The notes beneath the pieces were generated by a model. That model did not search any database, had not been told where the DNA came from, and saw nothing but the letters and a program-made list of their open reading frames with translations. From Streptomyces chartreusis NRRL 3882 (GTDB lineage Bacteria > Actinomycetota > Actinomycetes > Streptomycetales > Streptomycetaceae): a stretch of 64,000 nt of DNA. The position numbers and the translations under genes were made by a program. The stretch is from NCBI RefSeq assembly GCF_900236475.1, contig NZ_LT963352.1:6514001-6578000 (forward strand). Direction: 5' to 3'. This document shows, in pieces, positions 8,365 through 17,502 of this stretch (its first letter is position 1; every line of letters begins with the position of its first letter).

Positions 8365-8649
8365 CTAGTACGGCGCCCGGAAGTTGATGTACCCGAGCAG
8401 CACGATCACCGCGGCCACGCAGCCGAGCACCACGGCCGTCGACACCCATGACGAGCGGGACCCGCGGCCGGACGACCGGTGGTCGGGCTCGGGGCGGAAG
8501 GGCACGGGCCCGGGCGGGTTGTGCTTCCAGCGCGCGGCGAGCATACGGGCCCGCGCCGAGGGCTCCTTGTGCTCGGCGCTGTCCGCCCATCCGAGGTCGA
8601 ACTCGCGCTCCTGGCCGTCCTGTCCGTGCTCGGGCATCTCCCGCTCCAC
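8365..8649 (-). CDS. small tail-anchored membrane protein
   Basis: 94 residues: a charged soluble N-terminus with RARMLAARWKHNPPGPVPFRPEPDHR, then one hydrophobic helix (WVSTAVVLGCVAAVIVLLGY) ending a few residues from the C-terminus. The soluble region would face the cytoplasm. GTG 8649 and ATG 8637 are both possible starts. No family function known to me. It lies just beyond the glnA terminator. Confidence 0.65.
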   Translation of the reverse strand: MEREMPEHGQDGQEREFDLGWADSAEHKEPSARARMLAARWKHNPPGPVPFRPEPDHRSSGRGSRSSWVSTAVVLGCVAAVIVLLGYINFRAPY

Positions 8650-8681
8650 CCCCGTGTGGTCCTGCCAGCAGAATAGAACAG

Positions 8682-8727
8682 ACGACCGCGCCTCCGCTGC
8701 CCGTACGGACGGCGGAGGCGCGGTCGT
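8682..8727. terminator. long hairpin terminator of glnA
   Basis: A perfect 16-base stem (ACGACCGCGCCTCCGC and complement) with a 14-base loop lies 20-65 bases past the glnA stop on the minus strand. Confidence 0.9.
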
Positions 8728-8748
8728 GATGCCTCGATCAGGCGTCGA

Positions 8749-10158
8749 TCACACGTCGAAGTACAGCTCGAACTCGTGCGGGTGCGGACGCAGCTGCAGC
8801 GGCGCGATCTCGTTCGTGCGCTTGTAGTCGATCCACGTCTCGATCAGGTCCGGCGTGAACACGTCGCCCTGGAGGAGGAACTCGTGGTCGGCCTCGAGGG
8901 AGTCGAGGACGGCCGGGAGCGAGGTCGGGACCTGCGGGACGCCCGCGTGCTCCTCGGGGGCGAGCTCGTAGAGGTCCTTGTCGATCGGCTCGGCCGGCTC
9001 GATCTTGTTCTTGATGCCGTCCAGGCCGGCGAGCAGCAGCGCCGAGAACGCCAGGTACGGGTTGCCGGAGGAGTCGGGCGCGCGGAACTCGACGCGCTTG
9101 GCCTTCGGGTTGGAGCCCGTGATCGGGATACGCATGGCCGCGGAGCGGTTGCGCTGCGAGTAGACCAGGTTCACCGGCGCCTCGAAGCCCGGGACCAGGC
9201 GGTGGTACGAGTTCACCGTCGGGTTGGTGAAGGCCAGCAGCGACGGGGCGTGCTTGAGGATGCCGCCGATGTAGTAGCGGGCGGTGTCCGACAGGCCCGC
9301 GTAGCCGGCCTCGTCGTAGAAGAGCGGGGAGCCGCCCTGCCACAGCGACTGGTGGACGTGCATGCCCGAGCCGTTGTCACCGAAGATCGGCTTCGGCATG
9401 AAGGTCGCGGTCTTGCCGTTCTGCCACGCCACGTTCTTCACGATGTACTTGAAGAGCTGGAGGTCGTCGGCGGCGGCGAGCAGCGTGTTGAACTTGTAGT
9501 TGATCTCGGCCTGGCCGGCGGTGCCCACCTCGTGGTGCTGGCGCTCGACCTTCAGACCGGCCCGGTCCAGCTCCAGGGAGATCTGGGCACGCAGGTCGGC
9601 GAAGTGGTCGACCGGCGGGACCGGGAAGTAGCCGCCCTTGTAGCGGACCTTGTAACCACGGTTGTCCTCGACGGCACCGGTGTTCCAGGCGCCGGCCTCG
9701 GAGTCGATGTGGTAGAAGGACTCGTTCGCGCTGGTCGCGAAGCGGACGGAGTCGAAGACGTAGAACTCGGCCTCGGGACCGAAGTACGCGGTGTCGGCGA
9801 TCCCGGTGGACGCGAGGTAGGCCTCGGCCTTCTTCGCCACGTTCCGCGGGTCACGGGAGTACTGCTCGCCCGTGATCGGGTCGTGGATGAAGAAGTTGAT
9901 GTTCAGCGTCTTGTCACGGCGGAACGGGTCGACACGGGCGGTCGACAGGTCCGCGCGCAGCGCCATGTCGGACTCGTGGATGGCCTGGAAGCCGCGGATG
10001 GACGAGCCGTCGAAGGCCAGCTCCTCGTCCGCGTCGAACGCCTCAGCAGGCACCGTGAAGTGCTGCATCACGCCCGGCAGGTCGCAGAAGCGGACGTCGA
10101 TGAACTTGACGTCCTCGTCCGCGATGAACTTCTTGGCCTCGTCGGCGTTCTGGAACAT
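8749..10158 (-). CDS. glnA: glutamine synthetase I (type I-beta)
   Basis: 469 residues, full length for dodecameric bacterial GSI, which makes glutamine from glutamate, ammonium and [30 protein letters not shown] and the Arg loop [12 protein letters not shown] are all present. The DLYELAPEE segment contains the tyrosine adenylylated by GlnE in type I-beta enzymes. AGGAGG seven bases before ATG 10158 fixes the start; an upstream in-frame extension is non-coding. Transcriptional control is through the GlnR box at 10256-10294. Confidence 0.97.
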   Translation of the reverse strand: MFQNADEAKKFIADEDVKFIDVRFCDLPGVMQHFTVPAEAFDADEELAFDGSSIRGFQAIHESDMALRADLSTARVDPFRRDKTLNINFFIHDPITGEQYSRDPRNVAKKAEAYLASTGIADTAYFGPEAEFYVFDSVRFATSANESFYHIDSEAGAWNTGAVEDNRGYKVRYKGGYFPVPPVDHFADLRAQISLELDRAGLKVERQHHEVGTAGQAEINYKFNTLLAAADDLQLFKYIVKNVAWQNGKTATFMPKPIFGDNGSGMHVHQSLWQGGSPLFYDEAGYAGLSDTARYYIGGILKHAPSLLAFTNPTVNSYHRLVPGFEAPVNLVYSQRNRSAAMRIPITGSNPKAKRVEFRAPDSSGNPYLAFSALLLAGLDGIKNKIEPAEPIDKDLYELAPEEHAGVPQVPTSLPAVLDSLEADHEFLLQGDVFTPDLIETWIDYKRTNEIAPLQLRPHPHEFELYFDV

Positions 10159-10255
10159 CCAGCTCCTCCTACTCCCGACCGTCCCGCCGGGGTGGTAGTT
10201 CGTTCGTGCGGCCAGTGCGGGTGGCACACGCTGACCTCGACCCTAGGGACGGGTG

Positions 10256-10294
10256 GTTTCTCGGGCGTGACTCATTTGTTTCGCACAAGTTAAC
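10256..10294 (-). promoter_or_regulatory. GlnR box of glnA
   Basis: On the minus strand the elements TTAAC, GAAAC, GTCAC and GAAAC follow each other with exactly six bases between them. This is an almost perfect match to the known GlnR consensus gTnAC-n6-GaAAC in tandem. It lies ~100 bases upstream of the glnA start, where GlnR activates transcription under nitrogen limitation. Confidence 0.88.
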
Positions 10295-10368
10295 CGGCTC
10301 GGCTTCCACCGTAGCCCCGACGCACCCCGCCGTGCCCTGGTCATTTCCGGGCGCAGTACCGTGGACGG

Positions 10369-10836
10369 GTGGACAACAGGCAAGCACTCGGATCGTGGCT
10401 TTCCGGGCCCCGCGCGGCGGCGGAAGAGGCCGGTGTCGACTTCGGATACCGGGGTGAGCAGCTCGGTCTGCCCGAGGAGGGGCCCGGCTCGATCGCCCGC
10501 CCGGGGCGGCGGCTCGGCGCCCTCGCCGTGGACTGGGGCCTGAGCCTCCTGATCGCATACGGTCTCATCACCCAGAGCTACAACGAAGCGGCCCAGATCT
10601 GGGCGCCGCTCATCATGTTCGCTCTGATGGTCCTCACGGTCGGTACGGTCGGCTTCACGCCGGGCAAGCGGCTCCTCGGCCTGCGGGTGCTCGCCCTGGA
10701 CACCGGCCGGGTCAGCCCCTGGCGCGCCGTCCTGCGCACGGTCCTGCTCTTCCTCGCGATCCCCGCCCTGATCTGGGACCGCGACGGCCGGGGCCTCCAC
10801 GACCGGCTGGCGGGCACGGTCGAGGTCCGCATCTGA
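10369..10836 (+). CDS. RDD family membrane protein
   Basis: 155 residues. After a soluble N-terminus (~45 residues) comes the RDD pattern: GRRLGALAVDWGLSLLIAYG with the conserved Arg and Asp, a second helix (LIMFALMVLTVGTVGFTPGKRLLGLRV) and a third (VLRTVLLFLAIPALIWDRDGRGLHDRLAGT). RDD proteins are small three-helix membrane proteins, some linked to ion transport; this one has no assigned task. The GTG start gives MDNRQALG. The order RDD, DUF4191, lipA matches mycobacteria. Confidence 0.88.
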   Translation: MDNRQALGSWLSGPRAAAEEAGVDFGYRGEQLGLPEEGPGSIARPGRRLGALAVDWGLSLLIAYGLITQSYNEAAQIWAPLIMFALMVLTVGTVGFTPGKRLLGLRVLALDTGRVSPWRAVLRTVLLFLAIPALIWDRDGRGLHDRLAGTVEVRI

Positions 10837-10888
10837 TCGAGCCGAGGACGCCGAGAGCCGAAGGCGAACGAAGAACCGAGGACGAACG

Positions 10889-10922
10889 GAAGGGGCGCCC
10901 GGAGTGGTCCGGGCGCCCCTTC
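10889..10922. terminator. bidirectional hairpin terminator
   Basis: A perfect 15-base stem (GAAGGGGCGCCCGGA and complement) closes a GTGG loop between the convergent RDD and DUF4191 genes. Confidence 0.88.
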
Positions 10923-10943
10923 GTGTATGTGGTGAGCGGGCTG

Positions 10944-11648
10944 TCAGCGCGCCTTCGGCCCGCCGCCCTTCGGCATCCGCATGCCCTTCGGCATCGGCCC
11001 CTTCGGCAGCGGCATGTTGCTCATCAGGTCGCCCAGGGCACGCAGCCGGTCGTTGGTGGCGGTGACCTGCGGGCCGGTCAGCACGCGCGGCAGCTTCAGC
11101 ATGGTCGTGCGCAGCTTCTTCAGCTCGACCTGGCCCTCGCCCGTGCCCACGACCAGGTCGTGCACCGGGACGTCCGCGACGATGCGGTTCATCTTCTTCT
11201 TCTCGGCGGCGAGCAGGGACTTCACCCGGTTCGGGTTGCCCTCGGCGACCAGGACGATGCCGGCCTTGCCGACCGCGCGGTGCACCACGTCCTGGTTGCG
11301 GTTCATCGCCACCGCGGGGGTCGTCGTCCACCCCCGGCCGACGTTGTCGAGCACCGCCGCCGCGGCACCGGGCTGGCCCTCCATCTGCCCGAAGGCGGCC
11401 CGCTCGGCCCGGCGCCCGAACACGATCGCCGACGCGAGGAAGGCGAGCAGGAGGCCCAGGATGCCGAGATAGATGGGGTGACCGATCAAGAAGCCGATCG
11501 CGAGGAAGACACCGAAGGTGACGATTCCGACTGCCGCGAGTACAAGACCGATCTTCTTGTCGGCCTTGCGGGTCATCTTGTAGGTCAGGGCGATCTGCTT
11601 CAGTCGCCCGGGGTTCGCAGCGTCCGCTGCAGGTTCCTTCCTCGCCAT
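10944..11648 (-). CDS. DUF4191 membrane protein
   Basis: 234 residues. MARKEPAADAANPGRLKQIALTYKMT is the family opening, so ATG 11648 is chosen over an ATG eight codons upstream. Two hydrophobic helices (GLVLAAVGIVTFGVFLAIGFL and the next ~22 residues) form a hairpin; the rest is cytosolic and basic, ending in a Gly/Pro/Lys-rich tail with MPLPKGPMPKGMRMPKGG. The mycobacterial counterpart sits next to lipA as here. Function unknown. Confidence 0.85.
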   Translation of the reverse strand: MARKEPAADAANPGRLKQIALTYKMTRKADKKIGLVLAAVGIVTFGVFLAIGFLIGHPIYLGILGLLLAFLASAIVFGRRAERAAFGQMEGQPGAAAAVLDNVGRGWTTTPAVAMNRNQDVVHRAVGKAGIVLVAEGNPNRVKSLLAAEKKKMNRIVADVPVHDLVVGTGEGQVELKKLRTTMLKLPRVLTGPQVTATNDRLRALGDLMSNMPLPKGPMPKGMRMPKGGGPKAR

Positions 11649-11726
11649 GCCACGAAGTCTACGTGGCCCCACAAGCGCCTACGACGGCAGTGTCCGCGGG
11701 GAGACTCGCGGGGGAGGGGAGCGGGC

Positions 11727-11939
11727 TCAGGGGTGGACGGAGAGGGACCGGGAGACGGACTGCTCGAGGACGCGCTGCGCCTCGACCCGGTCCTTGGCGC
11801 GACGGCGGTCCTCCAGCACGGAGGTCCAGGCGTTGCGGCGGGCGGTGCGCTGACCGCTGCTCAGCAGCAGCGACTCGACGGCACGCAGGGCGGTGGTGAA
11901 GGACGGAATCGCGGTGGCGCGAACGGGCGCGGCCTGCAT
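11727..11939 (-). CDS. small conserved protein
   Basis: 70 residues, mostly helical: TTALRAVESLLLSSGQRTARRNAW followed by LEDRRRAKDRVEAQRVLE, a charged helix that could bind nucleic acid or protein. A GGGGGGA ribosome site precedes ATG 11939 and a good promoter lies at 11997-12025. Conserved in Streptomyces beside lipA as far as I recall; no function is known. Confidence 0.7.
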   Translation of the reverse strand: MQAAPVRATAIPSFTTALRAVESLLLSSGQRTARRNAWTSVLEDRRRAKDRVEAQRVLEQSVSRSLSVHP

Positions 11940-11996
11940 GGGTCAGGTCCCCCCTCGGGAGCGGTGTACGTGCTGTGAGTTCAGCGTCACTGATTG

Positions 11997-12025
11997 GTGT
12001 TACCAGGGCGTGTCCGACCGGTCAA
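11997..12025 (-). promoter_or_regulatory. candidate housekeeping promoter of the 70-residue gene
   Basis: On the minus strand TTGACC is followed after exactly 17 bases by TAACAC, fitting a principal-sigma promoter. It lies ~60 bases before the start codon at 11939. Confidence 0.5.
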
Positions 12026-12199
12026 ACACCCATGAAGCCCCGGCGGGGATCCGTGGAACGCCGACGCGGCCCTGACATACGCCCTCATCTGCGAGGACGG
12101 TCAGGACCGCGTCATATCGGCCGCTACCGGCGGGTAGTCTCTTGTGCGCGAATTCACACGCTTGGCTCGCCCTGTGGCGGGAAGGGCGGTGATGGTTCG

Positions 12200-13165
12200 T
12201 CAGACGGCCTGGGCCGCGATGCCCGCGTCCCGCTGCTCCATGGCCATCCGGTAGAGCCGCCCGGCACGGTACGAGGACCGCACCAGCGGGCCCGACATCA
12301 CACCGGAGAAGCCGATCTGCTCGGCCTCCTCCTGCAGCTCCACGAACTCCTGCGGCTTGACCCAGCGCTCCACCGGGTGGTGGCGCACGGAGGGCCGCAG
12401 GTACTGCGTGATGGTGACCAGCTCGCAGCCCGCGTCGTGCAACTGCTTCAGCGCCTCGCTGACCTCCTCGCGGGTCTCGCCCATGCCGAGGATGAGGTTC
12501 GACTTGGTGACCAGGCCGTAGTCGCGGGCCTCGGTGATGACCTTCAGGGAGCGCTCGTAGCGGAAGCCGGGGCGGATCCGCTTGAAGATCCGCGGGACCG
12601 TCTCGACGTTGTGCGCGAAGACCTCGGGGCGGGAGGAGAAGACCTCCTCGAGCTGCTCCGGGACGGCGTTGAAGTCGGGCGCGAGCAGCTCGACCTTCGT
12701 CCGGCCGGCCTCGCGGCCCGCCGTCTGCTGGTGGATCTGGCGGACCGTCTCCGCGTACAGCCAGGCGCCGCCGTCCTCCAGGTCGTCGCGGGCGACGCCG
12801 GTGATCGTGGCGTAGTTCAGGTCCATGGTGACCACGGACTCACCCACGCGGCGCGGCTCGTCGCGGTCGAGCGCCTCGGGCTTGCCGGTGTCGATCTGGC
12901 AGAAGTCGCAGCGCCGGGTGCACTGGTCGCCGCCGATGAGGAAGGTGGCCTCGCGGTCCTCCCAGCACTCGTAGATGTTGGGGCAGCCGGCTTCCTGGCA
13001 GACCGTGTGCAGGCCCTCGCTCTTCACGAGGTTCTGCATCTTGGTGTACTCGGGACCCATTTTCGCCCGGGTCTTGATCCACTCGGGCTTGCGCTCGATG
13101 GGGGTCTGGCTGTTGCGGACCTCCAGGCGCAGCATCTTGCGTCCGTCGGGTGCGACTGCGGACAC
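12200..13165 (-). CDS. lipA: lipoyl synthase
   Basis: 321 residues. Radical-SAM enzyme that inserts two sulfurs into octanoyl-lysine on lipoyl domains. The auxiliary cluster cysteines are at 56, 61 and 67 (CQEAGC, YEC) and the SAM cluster CxxxCxxC at 82, 86 and 89 (CTRRCDFC). The GTG start at 13165 has GGGAG six bases upstream. It follows lipB by 94 bases in the same direction; LipB supplies the octanoyl group. The likely clients are the E2 protein SucB at 27-28.8 kb and glycine cleavage H protein elsewhere. Confidence 0.97.
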   Translation of the reverse strand: MSAVAPDGRKMLRLEVRNSQTPIERKPEWIKTRAKMGPEYTKMQNLVKSEGLHTVCQEAGCPNIYECWEDREATFLIGGDQCTRRCDFCQIDTGKPEALDRDEPRRVGESVVTMDLNYATITGVARDDLEDGGAWLYAETVRQIHQQTAGREAGRTKVELLAPDFNAVPEQLEEVFSSRPEVFAHNVETVPRIFKRIRPGFRYERSLKVITEARDYGLVTKSNLILGMGETREEVSEALKQLHDAGCELVTITQYLRPSVRHHPVERWVKPQEFVELQEEAEQIGFSGVMSGPLVRSSYRAGRLYRMAMEQRDAGIAAQAV

Positions 13166-13259
13166 GACCGGCTCCCTAGCGATTGATTCTTCGGCGCCCT
13201 CAAGGGTACGCCCGTTGATTTGAATGCCTGTGTGGGTGCCAGCCCCTCCACAGCCCGTT

Positions 13260-14060
13260 TTATGCCGCCGGGGTCTTCTCGATCTCCCGCGGCTTCAGTT
13301 CCGCGTTCTCCAGGACGTCCCGCAGGTGGCGCTCGACGACCGGCAGAACCTCCTCGATCGTCACGTCGCGGCCCAGTTCGTTCGCCAGCGAGGCGACACC
13401 CGCGTCGCGGATGCCGCACGGGATGATCCGGTCGAACCACTTGTTGTCGGGGTTCACGTTGAGCGCGAAGCCGTGCATGGTGACGCCCTTGGCCACGCGG
13501 ATGCCGATCGCGGCGATCTTGCGGTCCTCCCGGCGCTGGCCCGCGTTGGACGGCGCGTACTCCGGGCCGTTCATCCGCGGGTCGAACTCCTCGTCGTGCA
13601 GACGCGGGTCGAAGTCCAGGGCCAGCCCGCCGAGCGCGGGGCGCTGCGCGACCGGGTCGCCGAGCACCCACACCCCGCTGCGGCCCTCGACCCGGGTGGT
13701 CTCCAGGCCGAACTCCGCGCAGGTGCGGATCAGGGCCTCTTCGAGGCGGCGTACGTGGGCCACGACGTCCACGGGGCGCGGAAGCTTCTGGATCGGGTAG
13801 CCCACCAGCTGGCCGGGCCCGTGCCAGGTGATCTTGCCGCCGCGGTCCACGTCGATGACCGGCGTGCCGTCGAGGGGCCGCTCGTCGTCCGCCGTGCGCC
13901 GACCCGCCGTGTAGACCGGGGGGTGCTCCAGGAGCAGCACGGTGTCGGGGACCTCGTCCGCGAAGCGCGCCGCGTGCACCCGGCGCTGTTCGTCCCACGC
14001 CTCCTGGTACTCGACGGCCTCGTCACCGAACCCCATGCGGACGAACCGCAACTCACTCAC
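13260..14060 (-). CDS. lipB: octanoyl-[acyl carrier protein]-protein octanoyltransferase
   Basis: 266 residues. Moves octanoyl from ACP to lipoyl domains. [16 protein letters not shown] is the family core; the acyl-thioester Cys (IIPCG, ~215) and Lys ([14 protein letters not shown], ~191) form the catalytic dyad. Between GVWVLGD and RKIAAIGI there is an insert of ~40 residues (about 137-178) absent from enterobacterial LipB. GTG at 14060 has GGGAGG upstream. It is divergent from the regulator at 14299. Confidence 0.96.
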   Translation of the reverse strand: MSELRFVRMGFGDEAVEYQEAWDEQRRVHAARFADEVPDTVLLLEHPPVYTAGRRTADDERPLDGTPVIDVDRGGKITWHGPGQLVGYPIQKLPRPVDVVAHVRRLEEALIRTCAEFGLETTRVEGRSGVWVLGDPVAQRPALGGLALDFDPRLHDEEFDPRMNGPEYAPSNAGQRREDRKIAAIGIRVAKGVTMHGFALNVNPDNKWFDRIIPCGIRDAGVASLANELGRDVTIEEVLPVVERHLRDVLENAELKPREIEKTPAA

Positions 14061-14298
14061 GGCAAGCGCCTCCCTAGGACGGGTGTGTCAGGCACGTATC
14101 GCGCCCAAGCCACTGTACGTCCGGCCCGGACACGTCAGTCCTGGGGTCAATCCTCACACGATCGGATGAATGTCCGCGAAAATGTGTGATGGGGTGTTTA
14201 CTCTCCGCTACATTCGCGCCGTCCAGCAAGCCATAAGGCCTGCTCACAGGCAATCCGGAAGATCACCCACACCGGAAGGCAGGAGACCGCACCGCACC

Positions 14299-15771
14299 AT
14301 GACGGAACGACCCGCGCAGCGCACCCCCAACCGACAGCTCGCCGCGCTCATCGCAGAAGCGGGGTTCTCCAACGCGGGTCTCGCCCGTCGCGTGGACCAG
14401 CTCGGTCTCGAACACGGGCTCGATCTGAGATACGACAAGACATCCGTCACCCGGTGGCTGCGCGGCCAGCAGCCCAGGGGCACCACGCCCGCGCTGATCG
14501 CCGAGGTCTTCACCCGGCGCCTGGGCCGCCGTCTCACCGCCCAGGACCTCGGCCTGGACGCCTGCGCGCCCGTGTACGCGGGGCTGGAGTTCGCCGCCAC
14601 CCCCGAGGAGGCCGTCGACATCGTCAGCGGGCTGTGGCGCAAGGACTCCGGCAGCCACGCCGAGCTGCGCAAGATCGCCTTCACCCCGGCCGGGCTCGTC
14701 GTGCCGAGCCGGGACTGGCTGATCGGCCGCGCGGACGAGAAGGTGGCCCGGGGCGAGCCGCCCGCCGCCCGCATCCCGGCGCAGGGCCGCGCCGCCCTCC
14801 GCCCGGCGGCCGACCAGGGCGTGCCGTCCCTGCCCCGCCAGCGCGGGCAGGCCGACCGCGGCCCCGGCCAGAAGGTGACCGCCGGCGACATCGCCGCCCT
14901 GCGCTCGGTCGGCGAGCTGTTCCGCACCCTCGACGACGCCTACGGCGGCGGGCACGCCCGCCAGGCCCTCGTGCGCTATCTGGAGCACGAGTGCGAGCCC
15001 ATGCTGCGCGGCACCTACGGCGAGCAGACCGGCCGCCGGCTGTTCGCCGCGGCCGCCGACCTGACCCGGCTCGCGGGCTGGACGTCGTACGACATCGCCG
15101 CGCACGGACTCGCCCAGCGCTACTTCGTGCAGGCGCTCCGGCTCGCCCAGGCGGCCGGGGACCGGACGTACGGGGCGTACGTGCTGGTCACGATGAGCCG
15201 GCAGGCCGTCTACCTCGGGCACGGGCGGGAGGCGGTGCAGCTCGCGCGCGTGGCCCAGCAGGGCGTCGGCACCTCGGCCCCGCCGGTCGTGCAGGCGCTG
15301 CTGCACGCCTCCGAGGCCCGCGGGCACGGCGTCCTCGGCGAGGTACGGGCCTGCACGGCGGCACTGGTGCGCGCCGAGCGCGCCCTGGAGACGGCCCGGA
15401 TCGGGGACGACGTCCCGCACTGGGCCAAGTTCTTCGACGAGGCGCAGCTGGCCGACGAGTTCGGGCACTGCCACCGCGACCTTCAGCAGTTCCGCGCCGC
15501 CGCCCAGCACGCGGAACGCTCACTCCAGCTCCGCGCCCCGTCCTACGCCCGCAGCCGCCTGTTCTGCCGCGTCGTCCTCGCCACCGCACGCCTGGGCCTC
15601 GGCGAACTCGACCAGGCCTGCCAGCTCGCCGCGGAGGCGGCGGGCCAGGCGGCGGAGATGCGCTCGGTGCGGGCGGTGGAGTACGTGAGGGACTTCGAGC
15701 GACGACTGGAGCCGTACAAGGACGCGGCACCGGTGCGCACTTACCGCGACAAGGTAGCGGCCTTGGGGTGA
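14299..15771 (+). CDS. helix-turn-helix regulator with tetratricopeptide-like body
   Basis: 490 residues. The N-terminal ~70 residues (LAALIAEAGFSNAGLARRVDQ ... TSVTRWLRGQQPRG) form an XRE-like helix-turn-helix. The rest is alpha-helical with repeat-like segments (ARQALVRYLEHEC, YFVQALRLAQAAGD, RAERALETARIGDD) typical of NsdA/BldD-era TPR regulators of Streptomyces development. Direct evidence for a developmental role is lacking. The ATG at 14299 starts MTERPAQRTPNRQL; an AGGAG lies rather far (about 13 bases) upstream. A copy of the dispersed GC repeat follows the stop. Confidence 0.75.
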   Translation: MTERPAQRTPNRQLAALIAEAGFSNAGLARRVDQLGLEHGLDLRYDKTSVTRWLRGQQPRGTTPALIAEVFTRRLGRRLTAQDLGLDACAPVYAGLEFAATPEEAVDIVSGLWRKDSGSHAELRKIAFTPAGLVVPSRDWLIGRADEKVARGEPPAARIPAQGRAALRPAADQGVPSLPRQRGQADRGPGQKVTAGDIAALRSVGELFRTLDDAYGGGHARQALVRYLEHECEPMLRGTYGEQTGRRLFAAAADLTRLAGWTSYDIAAHGLAQRYFVQALRLAQAAGDRTYGAYVLVTMSRQAVYLGHGREAVQLARVAQQGVGTSAPPVVQALLHASEARGHGVLGEVRACTAALVRAERALETARIGDDVPHWAKFFDEAQLADEFGHCHRDLQQFRAAAQHAERSLQLRAPSYARSRLFCRVVLATARLGLGELDQACQLAAEAAGQAAEMRSVRAVEYVRDFERRLEPYKDAAPVRTYRDKVAALG

Positions 15772-15778
15772 GGTTCCT

Positions 15779-15835
15779 GGGGCGCGGGGCTGTGTCGATG
15801 TGCGGCTCCGCCGCGTGGGCGCGAACAACCCCCAC
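15779..15835. repeat. dispersed GC-rich repeat, copy 1
   Basis: GGGGCGCGGGGC, a variable middle with GTGCGGCTCCGCCGCG, then GGGCGCGAACAACCCCCA. The ends pair, so the whole unit folds as a long hairpin right after the stop of the regulator. The same element recurs at 26.9, 30.4, 34.4, 45.5, 59.5 and 60.95 kb. Confidence 0.75.
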
Positions 15836-15857
15836 GCACCCGCACCCGACAAACCAC

Positions 15858-17264
15858 CTACGCAGCCCGGGGCACAGTCGGCACAGGATCGGCAACATGC
15901 ATCGACCGCCCCGCCCCCAAGTCCGCCAGAATCGCCGCCGACGCCCGATGCCCGGAGTGCAAGGCGCCCTGGACCGTACTGGTGTCCCGGTGATCCCCAC
16001 ACACGTACAGCCCCGCGAGCAACCGCACCGGCCGCCGCAGATCATGCGGCGGCCGCATCGCCGGCACCGCCTCCGCCGTGTGATGCACGGCCAACGTCTC
16101 CCACCGCGCCGTCGACACCCCGTACAGCCGCGCCAGATGCATCCGCACGGCCGTGTCGACGTCCCCCGGCGGACGCCCCAGCACCGTCGAGGACACCAGC
16201 GCCCGCCCCGCCGGAGCACGGGACGGATCGACCCGGCTGACCACGGCCGTGTGCGCGACCGGCCCACCCAGGTCCGCGTCGAGCAACAGCGACGCCCCCG
16301 TCCCCGGCGGCTCGTCGGTCGTGTGGTGCACCACCGTCACCGGATGGAAATCCGGCACCCGCAACCCGGGCAACAGCTCGGCCGCGGCCCTGGCGTCCGT
16401 CGCCACCAGCACCGCCCGGCAGCGGATCTCACCGTGCTCGGCGGTGGTCACCGAGGTCGTGGAGACGGAGGTGACGCGCACGCCGGTGCGCACGGTGCCC
16501 GGCGGCAGCGTGCTCGCGAGCAGCTGCGGCAGGGCCTCGGCGCCGCCCTCCGGCAGACACAGCCGGCCACCCGCGAAGGCGCGCAGCGCGAGGTCCGCGC
16601 ACCGGCTGGACGTCGTCAGGTCCGGGTCGCACAGCAGGGCGGCGAGCAGCGGACGCAGGAAGCCGTCGATCGTACGGGCCGGCAGCCCGCGGGCCGCCAG
16701 GGCCTCACCGGCGGGCAGCTCCGGGCGGGCCAGCAGCCGTTCGGCCGGTGTGCCCGCCAGCCGCGTCAGGGCGGCACCCAGGCGGGCCTGGTCGACGGCC
16801 GTGCCCAGCGGCGCACCGGACCGGCTCCGGGGCACGGAGACCTGCCGGCCGGGCACCGCCACCGGCCTCCTGGGCGGCCTCGGCGCGGACGTCGACCGGG
16901 GAGCACTCGCCAGGGCGCGCACCGCGTGCAGTGCGCCCCGTGCGCCCCCTGCGCCCGTCTGGACGCCCGCGCGATGGTGGCGGCCGTCGCCGTGCAGCAG
17001 GACACCGGGCGCGAAGGGGCGCAGCACGAGGGCACCGAGGCCGGGTGTCAGCCGTAGTTCGGGGTATGCCGTGGACAGCAACTGGCCGACTCTGTCGAGC
17101 CGGAAGCCGTCGACCTTCTCCGTCGCCATGCGGCCGCCGATCGCGTGGGCGGCCTCCAGGACCATGGTCGTCACTCCTGCGCTGGTCAGCCGGTGCGCGG
17201 CCGAGAGTCCGGCGACCCCGGCCCCCACGACGACCACGTCCGCCTGGTAAGCGGGCTCAAGCAC
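15858..17264 (-). CDS. FAD-dependent amine-oxidase/desaturase-like oxidoreductase
   Basis: 468 residues. ADVVVVGAGVAGLSAAHRL at residues ~8-26 is the Rossmann FAD loop, followed by the GG doublet motif IGGRMAT. The C-terminus ends with GLYVCGDHRDTSTVQGALHSGHRAS, the FAD-binding end motif of the flavin amine oxidase/phytoene desaturase superfamily. The substrate is unknown. No signal peptide. A truncated or variable segment rich in Ala/Arg/Pro near residues 110-170 suggests a flexible insert. Confidence 0.85.
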   Translation of the reverse strand: MLEPAYQADVVVVGAGVAGLSAAHRLTSAGVTTMVLEAAHAIGGRMATEKVDGFRLDRVGQLLSTAYPELRLTPGLGALVLRPFAPGVLLHGDGRHHRAGVQTGAGGARGALHAVRALASAPRSTSAPRPPRRPVAVPGRQVSVPRSRSGAPLGTAVDQARLGAALTRLAGTPAERLLARPELPAGEALAARGLPARTIDGFLRPLLAALLCDPDLTTSSRCADLALRAFAGGRLCLPEGGAEALPQLLASTLPPGTVRTGVRVTSVSTTSVTTAEHGEIRCRAVLVATDARAAAELLPGLRVPDFHPVTVVHHTTDEPPGTGASLLLDADLGGPVAHTAVVSRVDPSRAPAGRALVSSTVLGRPPGDVDTAVRMHLARLYGVSTARWETLAVHHTAEAVPAMRPPHDLRRPVRLLAGLYVCGDHRDTSTVQGALHSGHRASAAILADLGAGRSMHVADPVPTVPRAA

Positions 17265-17502
17265 GTGCCCCTCCTCGAGGTTGCGCGGGCGCTGGAGACG
17301 TCATGCCCTCAACAGGCCCCAGGGATACGCGAGTTCTGGTCGAGGGTAGGGCCGTGATCGGTCATGGGGAGTCGCGCATCGACAGGGCACGGTCGCACAG
17401 TGGTCGCATATGGAGACCTTGTGGGCATGAAGTGGTCACACGGGGCTGGTGTGCGGCGCGAAGGGCTGTCTCGGAACGATCGGTGGGCGCTCTCCAGGTC
17501 CC

